Positions 31,835 to 39,988 of a stretch of DNA of 64,000 nt are shown one piece after another (the first letter of the stretch is position 1; each line of letters opens with the position of its first letter). Under the pieces are notes generated by a model, which was not told the DNA's origin, searched no databases, and saw nothing but the letters and a program-made list of their open reading frames with translations. The position numbers and the translations under genes were made by a program. The stretch is from Komagataeibacter diospyri (GTDB lineage Bacteria; Pseudomonadota; Alphaproteobacteria; Acetobacterales; Acetobacteraceae): the NCBI RefSeq assembly GCF_006538165.1, contig NZ_BDLU01000032.1, positions 186,001 to 250,000 of the forward strand, written 5' to 3'.

Positions 31835-32371
31835 TCACACTCCGACATAACGGGAAGAAAACAGGCGGGCGGGATCAATGACGGTCAGGCTGCGCCCATC
31901 GGGCAGGCTGGCCTGTGGAAAACCCGAAGGGGTCAGCGGCGTGGGCGTGCCCGTGATTTCCACGGTGCCCGCCGCCCCACTGGCCAGAAGGGCTATGCGC
32001 CCCAGCGGAATGCTGGAAACCGAGCGCAGCAGCAGCATCACGCCCGGATCTTTCAGCGGGACACCACCCAGCAGCACCGAAAGGTCGAATACGGTGTACA
32101 GGTCGGCCTGATATCCATGCACACCGCGTACGCCGGGCGGACAGTCGGGCCTGCGGGGCATATCACTCCAGACCGGGTCGGTCACCCGCAGCACCGCATG
32201 CAGGTCCACCCCGCAGGCCTGTCCCGCAAGGTCCAGCATGACCAGCGGCCGCCCTGCGGCACCTGCCGCGTACTCCTGCCCGCGCGCGGCCATGATACGC
32301 GCACGTTCATGCAGTACCCGCCGGGCGAAGGCGTCCCGGCCCGAAGGCGACGTGGTGTCCCCTTCCGTCAT
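31835..32371 (-). CDS. cheW: CheW-like coupling protein 2
   Basis: 178 residues; the CheW domain covers about 40-175 (RPLVMLDLAGQACGVDLHAV, GVRGVHGYQADLYTVFDLS). An N-terminal helical extension (about 1-38) distinguishes it from the other CheW here and resembles WspD. The ATG at 32371 shares one base with the cheR stop (TGATG); a GTG at 32374, which would give GTGA overlap, is also possible and is better spaced from the AGGTG upstream. It links receptor and CheA. Confidence 0.85.
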   Translation of the reverse strand: MTEGDTTSPSGRDAFARRVLHERARIMAARGQEYAAGAAGRPLVMLDLAGQACGVDLHAVLRVTDPVWSDMPRRPDCPPGVRGVHGYQADLYTVFDLSVLLGGVPLKDPGVMLLLRSVSSIPLGRIALLASGAAGTVEITGTPTPLTPSGFPQASLPDGRSLTVIDPARLFSSRYVGV

Positions 32372-33738
32372 CACGATGTCACCTGCGCATGGCGGATGGC
32401 CGGTGCCTCACTGGCCTGACGGGCCAGGCGCAGCAGGCCCCCCGCCGTCATGCCATCCCCATCCGGCAGCACGGTATCAGGCGGACAGCGGCGCACCAGT
32501 TCCATCATCTGCTGACGGATACGGCCTGCCTCCACCCCTCCACCCGCATCTTCCAGCAGGCGTGCAAGGTAGCAGCGCGCCATGACATGGTCGCGGCACA
32601 GGTAAATGACCCGGCGGAACGATTCCTCGGCCTGAAGCAGGCTGCCTTCCCCCCATGCCAGCACGGCGAACAGGAAATGGATGCGGGTGTCCATGGGATG
32701 GCGAAGCAGGTGATCACGGCACATGCGCATGGCCAGCGGAACCCGGCCCGTATCCGCCACCTGCCGGATTTCGGCGGCGACAGGCGCGCTGTCCACTTCA
32801 GGCATGGCCACCAGCGCATGTGCGGGCCTGCGCCGGGGTGCGGGGGATGCGACGGACACATCCTGCCCGCCCCTGCCCTGCAATGGCGGGCGAAACGCCA
32901 GCGTACCCGGCAGGCGAACGGTTTCAAGGCAGGGCGCGAAACAGGATACGGGTTCAGAATGCCCCAGCAGTATCCAGCCTTCGGGCACAAGCCGCTTCGC
33001 CATGGCCTGGACCAGCGCCTGCGCCTGTACCTGCGCGAAATAGATCAGCACGTTGCGGCACAGGATCAGGTCGAATGGCCCCGGCGGCCCACCGTCAGGG
33101 CGCAGCAGGTCAAGGACATTGCTGTAACGGAACCGGACCATGCGGCGATAGCATTCATGCAGCCGCCATATCCGGGGACTGACCGGGGTAAACCACGCGG
33201 CACATTGCGCGGGGGCGATATCACGCAGGGTCCATGCGCTGAATTCGGCCTGGCGCGCCTGTTCCAGGGCACGGGTGCTGATATCGGTGCCAAGGATTTC
33301 GATATGCCAGTCAGCGGGGTTCATGCCCGCTTCATCCAGCAGGCGCGTCAGCAGGATGGCGATGGAATAGGGTTCAGCCCCGTTGGAACAGCCGACACTC
33401 CATATCCGCAGGCGGCGCGTGGCGGCAGCCCTGCGGATCAGTTGCGGCAGGATGGTATGTTCGAGGGCCGCAAACTGTTCGGCATACCGGAAGAAAAACG
33501 TCTCCCCTATCGTAATGGCGGATTCCAGTTCCCTCCATTCCCGGTCACCCCGCGCCCCGTCATCAAGCAGGGCAAGATAATCATGGCAGGTACGGCAGCC
33601 ATGCAGCGCCATGCGCGCGCCCACCACCTGTTCCAGCAGGTCGGCCTTGTCCACGTAATAATGCAGCCCCGTGCGGTGGGTCACCGCATTGAGCAGGCGC
33701 CGGAAGCCCGCGGGGGGAAAGGCGGCCGATCCCGTCAT
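32371..33738 (-). CDS. cheR: chemotaxis methyltransferase CheR with C-terminal TPR-like extension (WspC-like)
   Basis: 455 residues. N-terminal CheR helical domain (about 8-80, ending AITIGETFFFR), SAM-binding core with VGCSNGAEPYSIAILL, FDLILCRNVLIYF and LLGHSEPV, then a linker and a ~120-residue helical C-terminus (LAMRMCRDHLLRHPMDTRIH, QAEESFRRVIYLCRDH) that looks like TPR repeats. The TPR extension is usual in Wsp and other alternative systems and may replace the missing pentapeptide as a localisation device. The ATG overlaps the first cheW stop (ATGA). Confidence 0.93.
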   Translation of the reverse strand: MTGSAAFPPAGFRRLLNAVTHRTGLHYYVDKADLLEQVVGARMALHGCRTCHDYLALLDDGARGDREWRELESAITIGETFFFRYAEQFAALEHTILPQLIRRAAATRRLRIWSVGCSNGAEPYSIAILLTRLLDEAGMNPADWHIEILGTDISTRALEQARQAEFSAWTLRDIAPAQCAAWFTPVSPRIWRLHECYRRMVRFRYSNVLDLLRPDGGPPGPFDLILCRNVLIYFAQVQAQALVQAMAKRLVPEGWILLGHSEPVSCFAPCLETVRLPGTLAFRPPLQGRGGQDVSVASPAPRRRPAHALVAMPEVDSAPVAAEIRQVADTGRVPLAMRMCRDHLLRHPMDTRIHFLFAVLAWGEGSLLQAEESFRRVIYLCRDHVMARCYLARLLEDAGGGVEAGRIRQQMMELVRRCPPDTVLPDGDGMTAGGLLRLARQASEAPAIRHAQVTS

Positions 33739-34352
33739 GAATGGCTGTCCCCATGCGCGTCACGGGGCATGTCGGGTTGGGAATCGTCAATCGCGGCCCA
33801 CAGTGTGGCGCGCGCACGGGTACGTTCCATCAGGGTATCCAGCCGCATGCGTTCATCATCATTGATGATGTCGGTCATGCGCAACATGAATGCAATGCCA
33901 CCATCCCCAAGTTCCAGTTCCCGGCCTGCACCCTCGCCTCCCGCCATGTCGCCGTCAACCGTGACTGATGCGACCGACGTGGGCTGTGGTCGTCGCGTGA
34001 CCTCGCATACCGCATCCACCAGCAGGGCCACGCTGCCCCCGCCGGGCAGGTTGCACAGCAGCAGCGGGCAGTACAGCAGGTCCACCGGCTGGCGCACCGC
34101 CTGCGTGCGTTCCCCCAGCAGCACACCAAGGTCAATCACCACCACCATGGCCGTCCCCAGCCGGAACCACCCCGATATATGCGGCAACGCCACGGCCACC
34201 GGCATCAGTTCGGGCACGGGCATGCATTCCCTGACCACAAGCCCCGCGGGCAGGCCATACTGCCGCGAACCCACGCGGAAGATCATGACGGGCGACGACG
34301 GCAGCCGACCCGATCCGTATCCGTTATCGTGCTGTGGCATGGCATGATCCAT
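33735..34352 (-). CDS. cheW: CheW-like coupling protein 1
   Basis: 205 residues, first gene of the chemosensory operon. CheW fold: VMIFRVGSRQYGLPAGLVVR, ISGWFRLGTAMVVVIDLGVLLGE, CNLPGGGSVALLVDAVCEV. An unusual ~35-residue insert with glycine and glutamate follows (DGDMAGGEGAGRELEL), and an acidic/polar tail ends the protein. The ATG at 34352 is the first conventional start. The promoter should lie in the 136-bp gap to the divergent gene at 34489. Confidence 0.82.
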   Translation of the reverse strand: MDHAMPQHDNGYGSGRLPSSPVMIFRVGSRQYGLPAGLVVRECMPVPELMPVAVALPHISGWFRLGTAMVVVIDLGVLLGERTQAVRQPVDLLYCPLLLCNLPGGGSVALLVDAVCEVTRRPQPTSVASVTVDGDMAGGEGAGRELELGDGGIAFMLRMTDIINDDERMRLDTLMERTRARATLWAAIDDSQPDMPRDAHGDSHS

Positions 34353-34488
34353 TAGCAACGGCGCAACCTGCTGTTTCCCATATGCACAAGGCAGAAGTTT
34401 GCATTTAATACAAGCGATCGCTACCTCGGTCTGGAATGCGTTTCCAACAATCCCGGGAAGCGGTACCCATGACCGGAGTCTTGTTTTA

Positions 34489-34896
34489 ATGGACAGTCAC
34501 TTTTCCAACCAGCAGCAGGACCGCACGCTGCCCCCCACCACCAGTACCATGGGCGGAGTGAACGTGCCGCGCATCGTGCGGGTGGCGGTATGGTCGGTTT
34601 TCTACTTCCTGTTCTACCTGGTGCAGCAGGTATCGGAACTGGTGGCCCCGCTGGTGCTGATCCTTGGTATCGGATGGAGCGCACTGCCCCATATCATAGG
34701 GATCGTGAATGGTGCCGCAGGCAACGACCCGCAGACGCGCGACATGATCGCACATGTCGCGCATTCCATCCCCGACCACCTGGAGGTGGGGTCGCACCTG
34801 CTGACCCCGTCCTCGCTGGTCTTTGACGGGCTGCTGCTCATGGCGGCGGCGGCGCTGTGCGCGACGCTGTCCACCATTGCCGCGCGCACCATGTAA
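34489..34896 (+). CDS. membrane protein, unknown function
   Basis: 135 residues: a polar N-terminus (SHFSNQQQDRTLPP), then two or three membrane helices (about 28-62 and 110-130) separated by a polar loop. No family recognised. It is divergent from the chemosensory operon and 20 bp before ftsE, so it may share the ftsEX transcript. The start is the ATG at 34489 with GGAG 11 nt upstream. Confidence 0.7.
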   Translation: MDSHFSNQQQDRTLPPTTSTMGGVNVPRIVRVAVWSVFYFLFYLVQQVSELVAPLVLILGIGWSALPHIIGIVNGAAGNDPQTRDMIAHVAHSIPDHLEVGSHLLTPSSLVFDGLLLMAAAALCATLSTIAARTM

Positions 34897-34916
34897 AGAC
34901 CGGCAGGCCCGCCCGC

Positions 34917-35588
34917 ATGTTCCGCCTGCATGATGTCAGCTACGCCTATGGCGGCAACCGCGCCGGGGTGGCTGCGCTGTCCCATATCAGCCTTGATGTG
35001 GCGCAGGGTGAATTCCGCTGGCTGCTTGGCCCCTCGGGGGCTGGCAAGTCATCGCTGCTGTCCATCCTGTCGCTGGAAGTGCAGGCCAGTGCGGGCATGG
35101 TGGAAATACTGGGCGTGCCGGTCATGCAGGCGCGGCGCAGCAACCTTGCGCGCCTGCGCAGGCGCATCGGGACGGTGTGGCAGGATTTCCGGCTGCTGCC
35201 CGACCTGAGCGTGTTTGACAATGTCGCCCTCCCGCTGCGGCTGCAGCACCGCGCGGAAGACGAGATCGCCCATGAGGTCCACGCCATCATGAAATGGGTC
35301 GGGCTGGAAAACCGCCTTGACGCGCGTCCACTGCAGCTTTCGGGGGGCGAACAGCAGCGGGTCGCGATCGCGCGCGCGGTGATCTACCGCCCCGCCCTGC
35401 TTCTGGCCGATGAGCCGACCAATGCACTGGATGAACGGCAGGCGGGGCGCCTCATGGCCATGTTCCACCGGCTGGCCGAACTGGGCACGACCATTGTGGT
35501 GGCCACCCACAATGACGCGATCGTGGAAAAATATCCCGCCCCCGCCATTGAACTGGCGCATGGCCACATGGTGCGGGATTACCGCTGA
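34917..35588 (+). CDS. ftsE: cell division ATP-binding protein FtsE
   Basis: ATPase of the FtsEX complex, which controls peptidoglycan hydrolases at the septum. 223 residues. Walker A GPSGAGKSS, Q-loop VWQDFRLLP, signature LSGGEQQRVAIARA, Walker B LLLADEPTNALD and the switch histidine in VVATHND are all present. The start is the ATG at 34917. Its stop shares a base with the ftsX start (TGATG). Confidence 0.93.
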   Translation: MFRLHDVSYAYGGNRAGVAALSHISLDVAQGEFRWLLGPSGAGKSSLLSILSLEVQASAGMVEILGVPVMQARRSNLARLRRRIGTVWQDFRLLPDLSVFDNVALPLRLQHRAEDEIAHEVHAIMKWVGLENRLDARPLQLSGGEQQRVAIARAVIYRPALLLADEPTNALDERQAGRLMAMFHRLAELGTTIVVATHNDAIVEKYPAPAIELAHGHMVRDYR

Positions 35589-36514
35589 TGGCACGCAGGC
35601 GTTACCATGACGGGCTGGCCCTGCATCAGGCATTGCCGGGACAGTTCCTGCCTTTCCTTGTGGCGGCCATGTCCTTCCTTGCGGCACTGGCGCTGGCGGG
35701 GGGAATTGCGGCGCACAATCTGTCACAGCGCTGGACCCATGGCGCGGGAGCGGTCACGACCGTGCAGGTCCCCGGCCCTGATGACCCGGCGGCCGGTTCG
35801 GGCACGCGCATTGCCGCCGTGCAGGACATTCTGACCCATGCCCCCGGCATCGTTGCGGCGCACCGGCTGAGTGATGCGGAACTGCGCAACCTGCTGGCCC
35901 CATGGATCGAACAGACCGGGGATGCATCCCTGCCCCTGCCGGCCGTGATCGAGGTGCATACGGCAGCCGGACAGGACCCGATGTCCCCCCTGCTGTCCCG
36001 GCTGGAAGCCATTGCCCCGGGCGTGATGGTTGAACATGACAGCATATGGAGCAACCGGCTGGCAGCCCTTGCGGGCAGCCTGCAGGCCTGTGCACTGCTG
36101 GCCGTTCTGATCGTGATGACGGTAGCGGTGTGCGTGGTCATGGCCGCGACACGCGCGGGACTGCAGACCCGGCGGCAGGCCATTGTGCTGATCCATTCAC
36201 TGGGCGCGATGGACAGCTATATTTCCGGGCGGTTCGCATCCCGCGTGGGGCTGCTGGCGCTGGTGGGGGGGCTGGGGGGTAGTCTTGCGGCACTGCCCAT
36301 GCTGCTGGCCATGTCGCATCTGGCCGCCCCCTTTTCCGCCATGACCGACGCGCCCGTCCTGGCCCCCGTGGACTGGCGTGATCCGCGCGCATGGGCGGAC
36401 ATCGTGCCGCACGCGCTGTTATGGATGCTGCTGGCGCTGCCACCCGCGGCAGGGATCACGGGGTGGATCACCACGCAACTGACCGTGCGGGCATGGCTGC
36501 GCCGCCTGCCATGA
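35588..36514 (+). CDS. ftsX: cell division protein FtsX
   Basis: Membrane partner of FtsE. 308 residues: TM1 about 20-45, a periplasmic domain to about 160, TM2 about 162-185, then TM3 and TM4 (about 218-245 and 275-300), the MacB/FtsX four-helix layout. Sequence conservation is low, as usual for FtsX, so the call rests on topology and position behind ftsE. It overlaps the next gene (ATGA). Confidence 0.9.
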   Translation: MARRRYHDGLALHQALPGQFLPFLVAAMSFLAALALAGGIAAHNLSQRWTHGAGAVTTVQVPGPDDPAAGSGTRIAAVQDILTHAPGIVAAHRLSDAELRNLLAPWIEQTGDASLPLPAVIEVHTAAGQDPMSPLLSRLEAIAPGVMVEHDSIWSNRLAALAGSLQACALLAVLIVMTVAVCVVMAATRAGLQTRRQAIVLIHSLGAMDSYISGRFASRVGLLALVGGLGGSLAALPMLLAMSHLAAPFSAMTDAPVLAPVDWRDPRAWADIVPHALLWMLLALPPAAGITGWITTQLTVRAWLRRLP

Positions 36515-37182
36515 CACACCCGCCACATGGGAATGACCGCCCCCCCGCCCGCCGCCGCAGGCTGCTGGCCACGGGCGTGCTGGCCACCATACTTGCATGG
36601 ATGGCGGGGCTGGCATGGTTTACCCGTGACGCCATGCGCGCCCCCATACGGCTCCCGCATGCGGACGGGATCGTGGCCCTGACGGGTGGGCAGGGCCGGA
36701 TTGACGAATCCCTGCGCCTGCTGGCGCAGGGCGATGCGGACCGGCTGCTGATTTCAGGCGTGGCCCCGCATGCGACGCTGGGTGATTTCCTGCGCCACCT
36801 GCCCCAGCCCGTTCCCCTGACATTATGGACACGGACGACACTGGGCCACAGCGCCACGTCCACGCTGGGTAATGCGGATGAGACGGCCGCATGGGTCCAA
36901 GCCTACCATATCCGCAGTCTGGTCGTGGTGACGGCAGGTTACCACATCCGCCGCGCCATGCTGGAAATCTCGCGCACGGTGCCCGATGTGCGTCTGTATG
37001 GTTACCCGATCCGTTCTCCCGCGCTGCGGCACCTGCTGCATCCCGCCACCATGCGGCTTATGGTTACGGAATATGACAAATGGCTGCTGGCCTGCCTGAA
37101 TGTCGCCCGCCTGACACGGCCCCTGCACGGCCTGATAAACCATACCGATACCCGACCCGACGCGCCCCCGGTCATGGGCTGA
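36511..37182 (+). CDS. YdcF/DUF218 family protein
   Basis: 223 residues. A basic N-terminus and one membrane helix (about 14-33) are followed by a DUF218 domain: DGIVALTGGQGRIDESLRLL, LLISGVA, and the later TLGNADETAAW and SLVVVTAGYHIRRAMLE. DUF218 proteins (YdcF, SanA, ElyC) are linked to envelope functions. The position in ftsE-ftsX-ydcF-plsC agrees with an envelope role and is a common alphaproteobacterial order. The ATG at 36511 overlaps the ftsX stop. Confidence 0.87.
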   Translation: MTHPPHGNDRPPARRRRLLATGVLATILAWMAGLAWFTRDAMRAPIRLPHADGIVALTGGQGRIDESLRLLAQGDADRLLISGVAPHATLGDFLRHLPQPVPLTLWTRTTLGHSATSTLGNADETAAWVQAYHIRSLVVVTAGYHIRRAMLEISRTVPDVRLYGYPIRSPALRHLLHPATMRLMVTEYDKWLLACLNVARLTRPLHGLINHTDTRPDAPPVMG

Positions 37183-37244
37183 ATACCAGCCCGCCGCTTG
37201 TCCTGACGCCGGTTTTCTGGTGTTAGGAAAACCCATTCATACTG

Positions 37245-38000
37245 ATGGACCCGTTCGTGATGACAGTACTGCGCGCGCTTGCCTTCAACCTGTATTTCCT
37301 GCTGCTGACCATCGTGATGGGCATTCTGGCCTTTCCCATCCGGCTGTTCGCACCGGGACGGGCACTGGCCTATGCCAAGGTATGGACGGGGCTGACCCTG
37401 CGGGGATTACAGCGTATCTGCAGGATCGACATACAGGTCAGCGGTATGGAGCACATACCTGCCGGGCCATGCCTGCTGGCGTGCCAGCACCAGTCCGAAT
37501 TCGACACACTGGTCTGGATGAACCTTGTACCCCGCCCGACCTATGTCATGAAACGCGAACTTGAGCGCATACCGCTGGTTGGTCCCATGCTGCGGCTGAG
37601 CGGCATGATCCCGGTGGACCGCGATGGCAAGGCAAAGGCGCTGCGCGCCCTGCTGGCCGCCACCGACGCAGCAGTGGCCGATAACCGGCAGATCATCATT
37701 TTCCCCGAAGGCACGCGCACGGCCCCGGGAGCCCCCATCAGCCTGCAGCCGGGCATTGCGGCCCTTGCTACCCATACCGGACTGCCGGTCATTCCCGTGG
37801 CAACCGATGCGGGGCTGTACTGGAAACCCGGCAGTTTGCTGAAACGCCCGGGTACGATCCATATCGTTGTGGGCGCGCCACTGCCCGCAGGGCTGCGGCG
37901 GGCGCAACTGCTGCCCACGATTGGTCAGGCCTGGCGGCAGTTGTGTACCAGCCATGGACTGCCGGTGCCTGCACAGGCATCGCCTGCCGATCCCGCCTGA
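37245..38000 (+). CDS. plsC: 1-acyl-sn-glycerol-3-phosphate acyltransferase
   Basis: Makes phosphatidic acid from lysophosphatidic acid at the inner membrane. 251 residues. An N-terminal membrane helix (about 10-35) is followed by the HX4D motif H82-D87 (QHQSEFD), then GMIPVDRDG and IFPEGTRTAPG. The start ATG at 37245 is used; the ATG five codons later is possible. Copy C of the palindromic element lies just after its stop. Confidence 0.93.
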   Translation: MDPFVMTVLRALAFNLYFLLLTIVMGILAFPIRLFAPGRALAYAKVWTGLTLRGLQRICRIDIQVSGMEHIPAGPCLLACQHQSEFDTLVWMNLVPRPTYVMKRELERIPLVGPMLRLSGMIPVDRDGKAKALRALLAATDAAVADNRQIIIFPEGTRTAPGAPISLQPGIAALATHTGLPVIPVATDAGLYWKPGSLLKRPGTIHIVVGAPLPAGLRRAQLLPTIGQAWRQLCTSHGLPVPAQASPADPA

Positions 38001-38009
38001 AGATTATTT

Positions 38010-38096
38010 GAAAATAAAGGTTCCTGGGTATCGCTTTTTTCAAAAAGGCGATGTTCTTCGAAGTTTTTTGAAAATAGCTTCAAAAAACTTTTATTG
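38010..38096. repeat. palindromic intergenic element, copy C (inverted relative to B)
   Basis: It aligns with the reverse complement of copy B. It has a hairpin 38031-38051 (TCGCTTTTTT, then C, then AAAAAGGCGA; one mismatch) and a perfect 12-bp stem AAGTTTTTTGAA (38061-38072) with TTCAAAAAACTT (38079-38090), followed by TTATTG. It starts 9 bp after the plsC stop, between convergent plsC and phaR. Confidence 0.75.
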
Positions 38097-38178
38097 TCAG
38101 CGCCCTGAACCGCCTGACGGTTATCACCATCGGTGGACTGGCGGAAGGACAACCAACTGTTCCGCCCGCAGGGCATGG

Positions 38179-38715
38179 TCAGGAATTGCCCTTTTCATCG
38201 GGCGCATCCCCGTTCTGTAGCGCCGCCACCTGCTGGCGCAGATCCATGATTTCCTGCAGCAGGTTTTCCACCGTCCGGTCCCCGCCCCGTTCCACGGCGT
38301 AAAGGGAGGTAAACAGGGACATGGCCTGCCGCACCACGGCAGCGTTTTCCTGCCCCAGCATCTCCAGCCCATCCGGTGTCGCGGATGGCGGCTGACGGTC
38401 CATGAATTCGGTCATCATGCGTTCCAGGTAATCGGATACCTCGCCCTGCCTGCTGTCCCCATAACAGCGGATAAGCTGGCGCAGGAAGGCAACCGGCAGC
38501 ATGGCCCGGCCACGGGTTTCCTCTTCCAGCATGACCTGCGCCAGCACGCCACGGGTTATGTCATCGCCCGTACGGGCATCCAGAATGACAAAGGCGCGGT
38601 CCTGCTTGACCATGTCCATAAGGTTTTCAAGGGTGATATAGGCCGAAAGCTCGGTATCGTACAGCCGCCGATTGGCGTATTTCTTGATGATTACCGGGAC
38701 AGAAGATACCGACAA
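38179..38715 (-). CDS. phaR: polyhydroxyalkanoate synthesis repressor PhaR
   Basis: DNA- and PHB-binding regulator. 178 residues. The highly conserved N-terminal DNA-binding region VPVIIKKYANRRLYDTELS is intact, followed by YITLENLMDMV and a glutamine-rich helical C-terminus. The start is TTG at 38715: it is followed at once by the family N-terminus, and an AAGGAAGG Shine-Dalgarno lies just upstream. The nearest upstream ATG (38763) would add residues without similarity. No pha synthase gene is nearby, so its targets lie elsewhere. Confidence 0.88.
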   Translation of the reverse strand: MSVSSVPVIIKKYANRRLYDTELSAYITLENLMDMVKQDRAFVILDARTGDDITRGVLAQVMLEEETRGRAMLPVAFLRQLIRCYGDSRQGEVSDYLERMMTEFMDRQPPSATPDGLEMLGQENAAVVRQAMSLFTSLYAVERGGDRTVENLLQEIMDLRQQVAALQNGDAPDEKGNS

Positions 38716-39169
38716 ATGCCTTCCTTTCGCATGGATCGGGCACGGAGCACCCGGATGGGCCATAACACCGCCCACCACATGGCGGCCAACCCGGCCAGAC
38801 ATTGCGCCGGTGGGCCGGTGACATAGATTTCCCGACCAGATTTGCCCACCCTTCGAACGCATCCGGCCTTACTCCGTGGACCGAAGGGCGAGGCACCTCG
38901 GAATGTGCCGGTCCCTGACATCCATACCGCCAGACAACCCGTATTATGTCATAATATCAGGGTCCGGCCACGAGCCGGATCATTAATTGTGATTCCGGAT
39001 GGGAAAACAATACCGTCAGCCGGTTTCCGTTTCTCATCCGCATGTTACGGCCATAACGGAATGGCGGGTATTTGCGCCTTTCATCCCGCCATAACCTTCG
39101 TTTTCCTGCATGTAAAACGCGGGGCCACCACCTGCGTTTCCCTGTCCATGCAAAACGTGACATAGTATG
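38716..39169. other. phaR upstream region
   Basis: About 450 bp with no gene. It contains the perfect palindrome at 38942-38956 and a small stem TCCGGC/GCCGGA (38963-38979). A second perfect palindrome, GACATA-G-TATGTC, is at 39159-39171, across the gloB stop. The phaR promoter should lie here on the minus strand, but I could not fix it. Confidence 0.5.
38942..38956. promoter_or_regulatory. perfect 15-bp palindrome upstream of phaR
   Basis: TATTATG-T-CATAATA, a dyad with 7-bp arms, about 230 bp before the phaR start codon. Its AT-rich composition contrasts with the GC-rich surroundings. A regulator binding site is a plausible reading; no protein is known to bind it. Confidence 0.35.
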
Positions 39170-39901
39170 TCAGAAGCTGTCCTTTTCCCTGCGCAACCGT
39201 GCAAGGGTCGCGACATCGTGCGCACGCAGGAAGGGATTGGTCTGGCGTTCCACCAGCAGGGGAACCGGTAGCGTGGGCGCCCCCCTGCCCCGCAGGTCCG
39301 CCACCTGCGCCGCGCGTGCCTTCAGCGCGGTGTTATCCGGATCGACATGCAGGGCAAAACGGGCATTGGACTGGGTATATTCATGCCCGCAGCATATCAG
39401 CGTGTCATCCGGCAGGGCCTTGATACGCTGCAGGCTGGCGAACATATCGGCGGGTGTGCCCTCGAACAGTCGTCCACACCCCATGCTGAACAGCGTATCA
39501 CCACAGAACAGCGCCGGGCCATCGGGGAAATAATAGGATACCTCGCCCGCTGTATGCCCCGGCGTTGCAATGACCTGTGCCCGGGACTGCCCCAGCTCCA
39601 CGACATCCCCGTCACGTACCGCAATATCAAGACGGGGCAGACGGGCGGCCTCCGCCACAGGCCCCACGATCTTCGCGCCATAACGCTGCCGCAGGGCGTC
39701 GGCCGCCGCGACATGGTCGGCATGATGGTGGGTCAGGAAAATCAGATCCAGCCTGTCTCCCGCCGCATCAATGGCGGCGATCAGGGGGGCTTCCTGCGCC
39801 GGATCAACCATGCCGGCGGCCCCGGTTACGCCATCATGCACAAACCAGGCGTAATTGTCCGACAGGATAGGAATCGCCTTTACGGCAAGTTTCTGTGTCA
39901 T
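39170..39901 (-). CDS. gloB: hydroxyacylglutathione hydrolase (glyoxalase II)
   Basis: Hydrolyses S-lactoylglutathione to lactate and glutathione, the second step of methylglyoxal detoxification. 243 residues, metallo-beta-lactamase fold. The binuclear metal motif THHHADH is at 57-63, with H116 (TPGHTAGE) and the aspartate in FCGDTLFSMGCGR. The C-terminal HAGH domain has CCGHEYTQSNARFAL. The ATG at 39901 gives the usual N-terminus. Divergent from a methyltransferase gene, an arrangement often seen in Alphaproteobacteria. Confidence 0.95.
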   Translation of the reverse strand: MTQKLAVKAIPILSDNYAWFVHDGVTGAAGMVDPAQEAPLIAAIDAAGDRLDLIFLTHHHADHVAAADALRQRYGAKIVGPVAEAARLPRLDIAVRDGDVVELGQSRAQVIATPGHTAGEVSYYFPDGPALFCGDTLFSMGCGRLFEGTPADMFASLQRIKALPDDTLICCGHEYTQSNARFALHVDPDNTALKARAAQVADLRGRGAPTLPVPLLVERQTNPFLRAHDVATLARLRREKDSF

Positions 39902-39988
39902 GACTGTATCTCCTGCACTTTCGTTGCATGACCTGAATGCCCGGCATGACGTGATGGCCCGGGCAGCGGGGTATGCTAATGTGCACCA

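Noticed and set aside
23042..34352. Chemosensory operon as a classical flagellar chemotaxis cluster
   Set aside because: No cheY, cheZ, cheD or flagellar gene; the CheA-REC fusion, TPR-tailed CheR and terminal hybrid kinases point to an alternative system.
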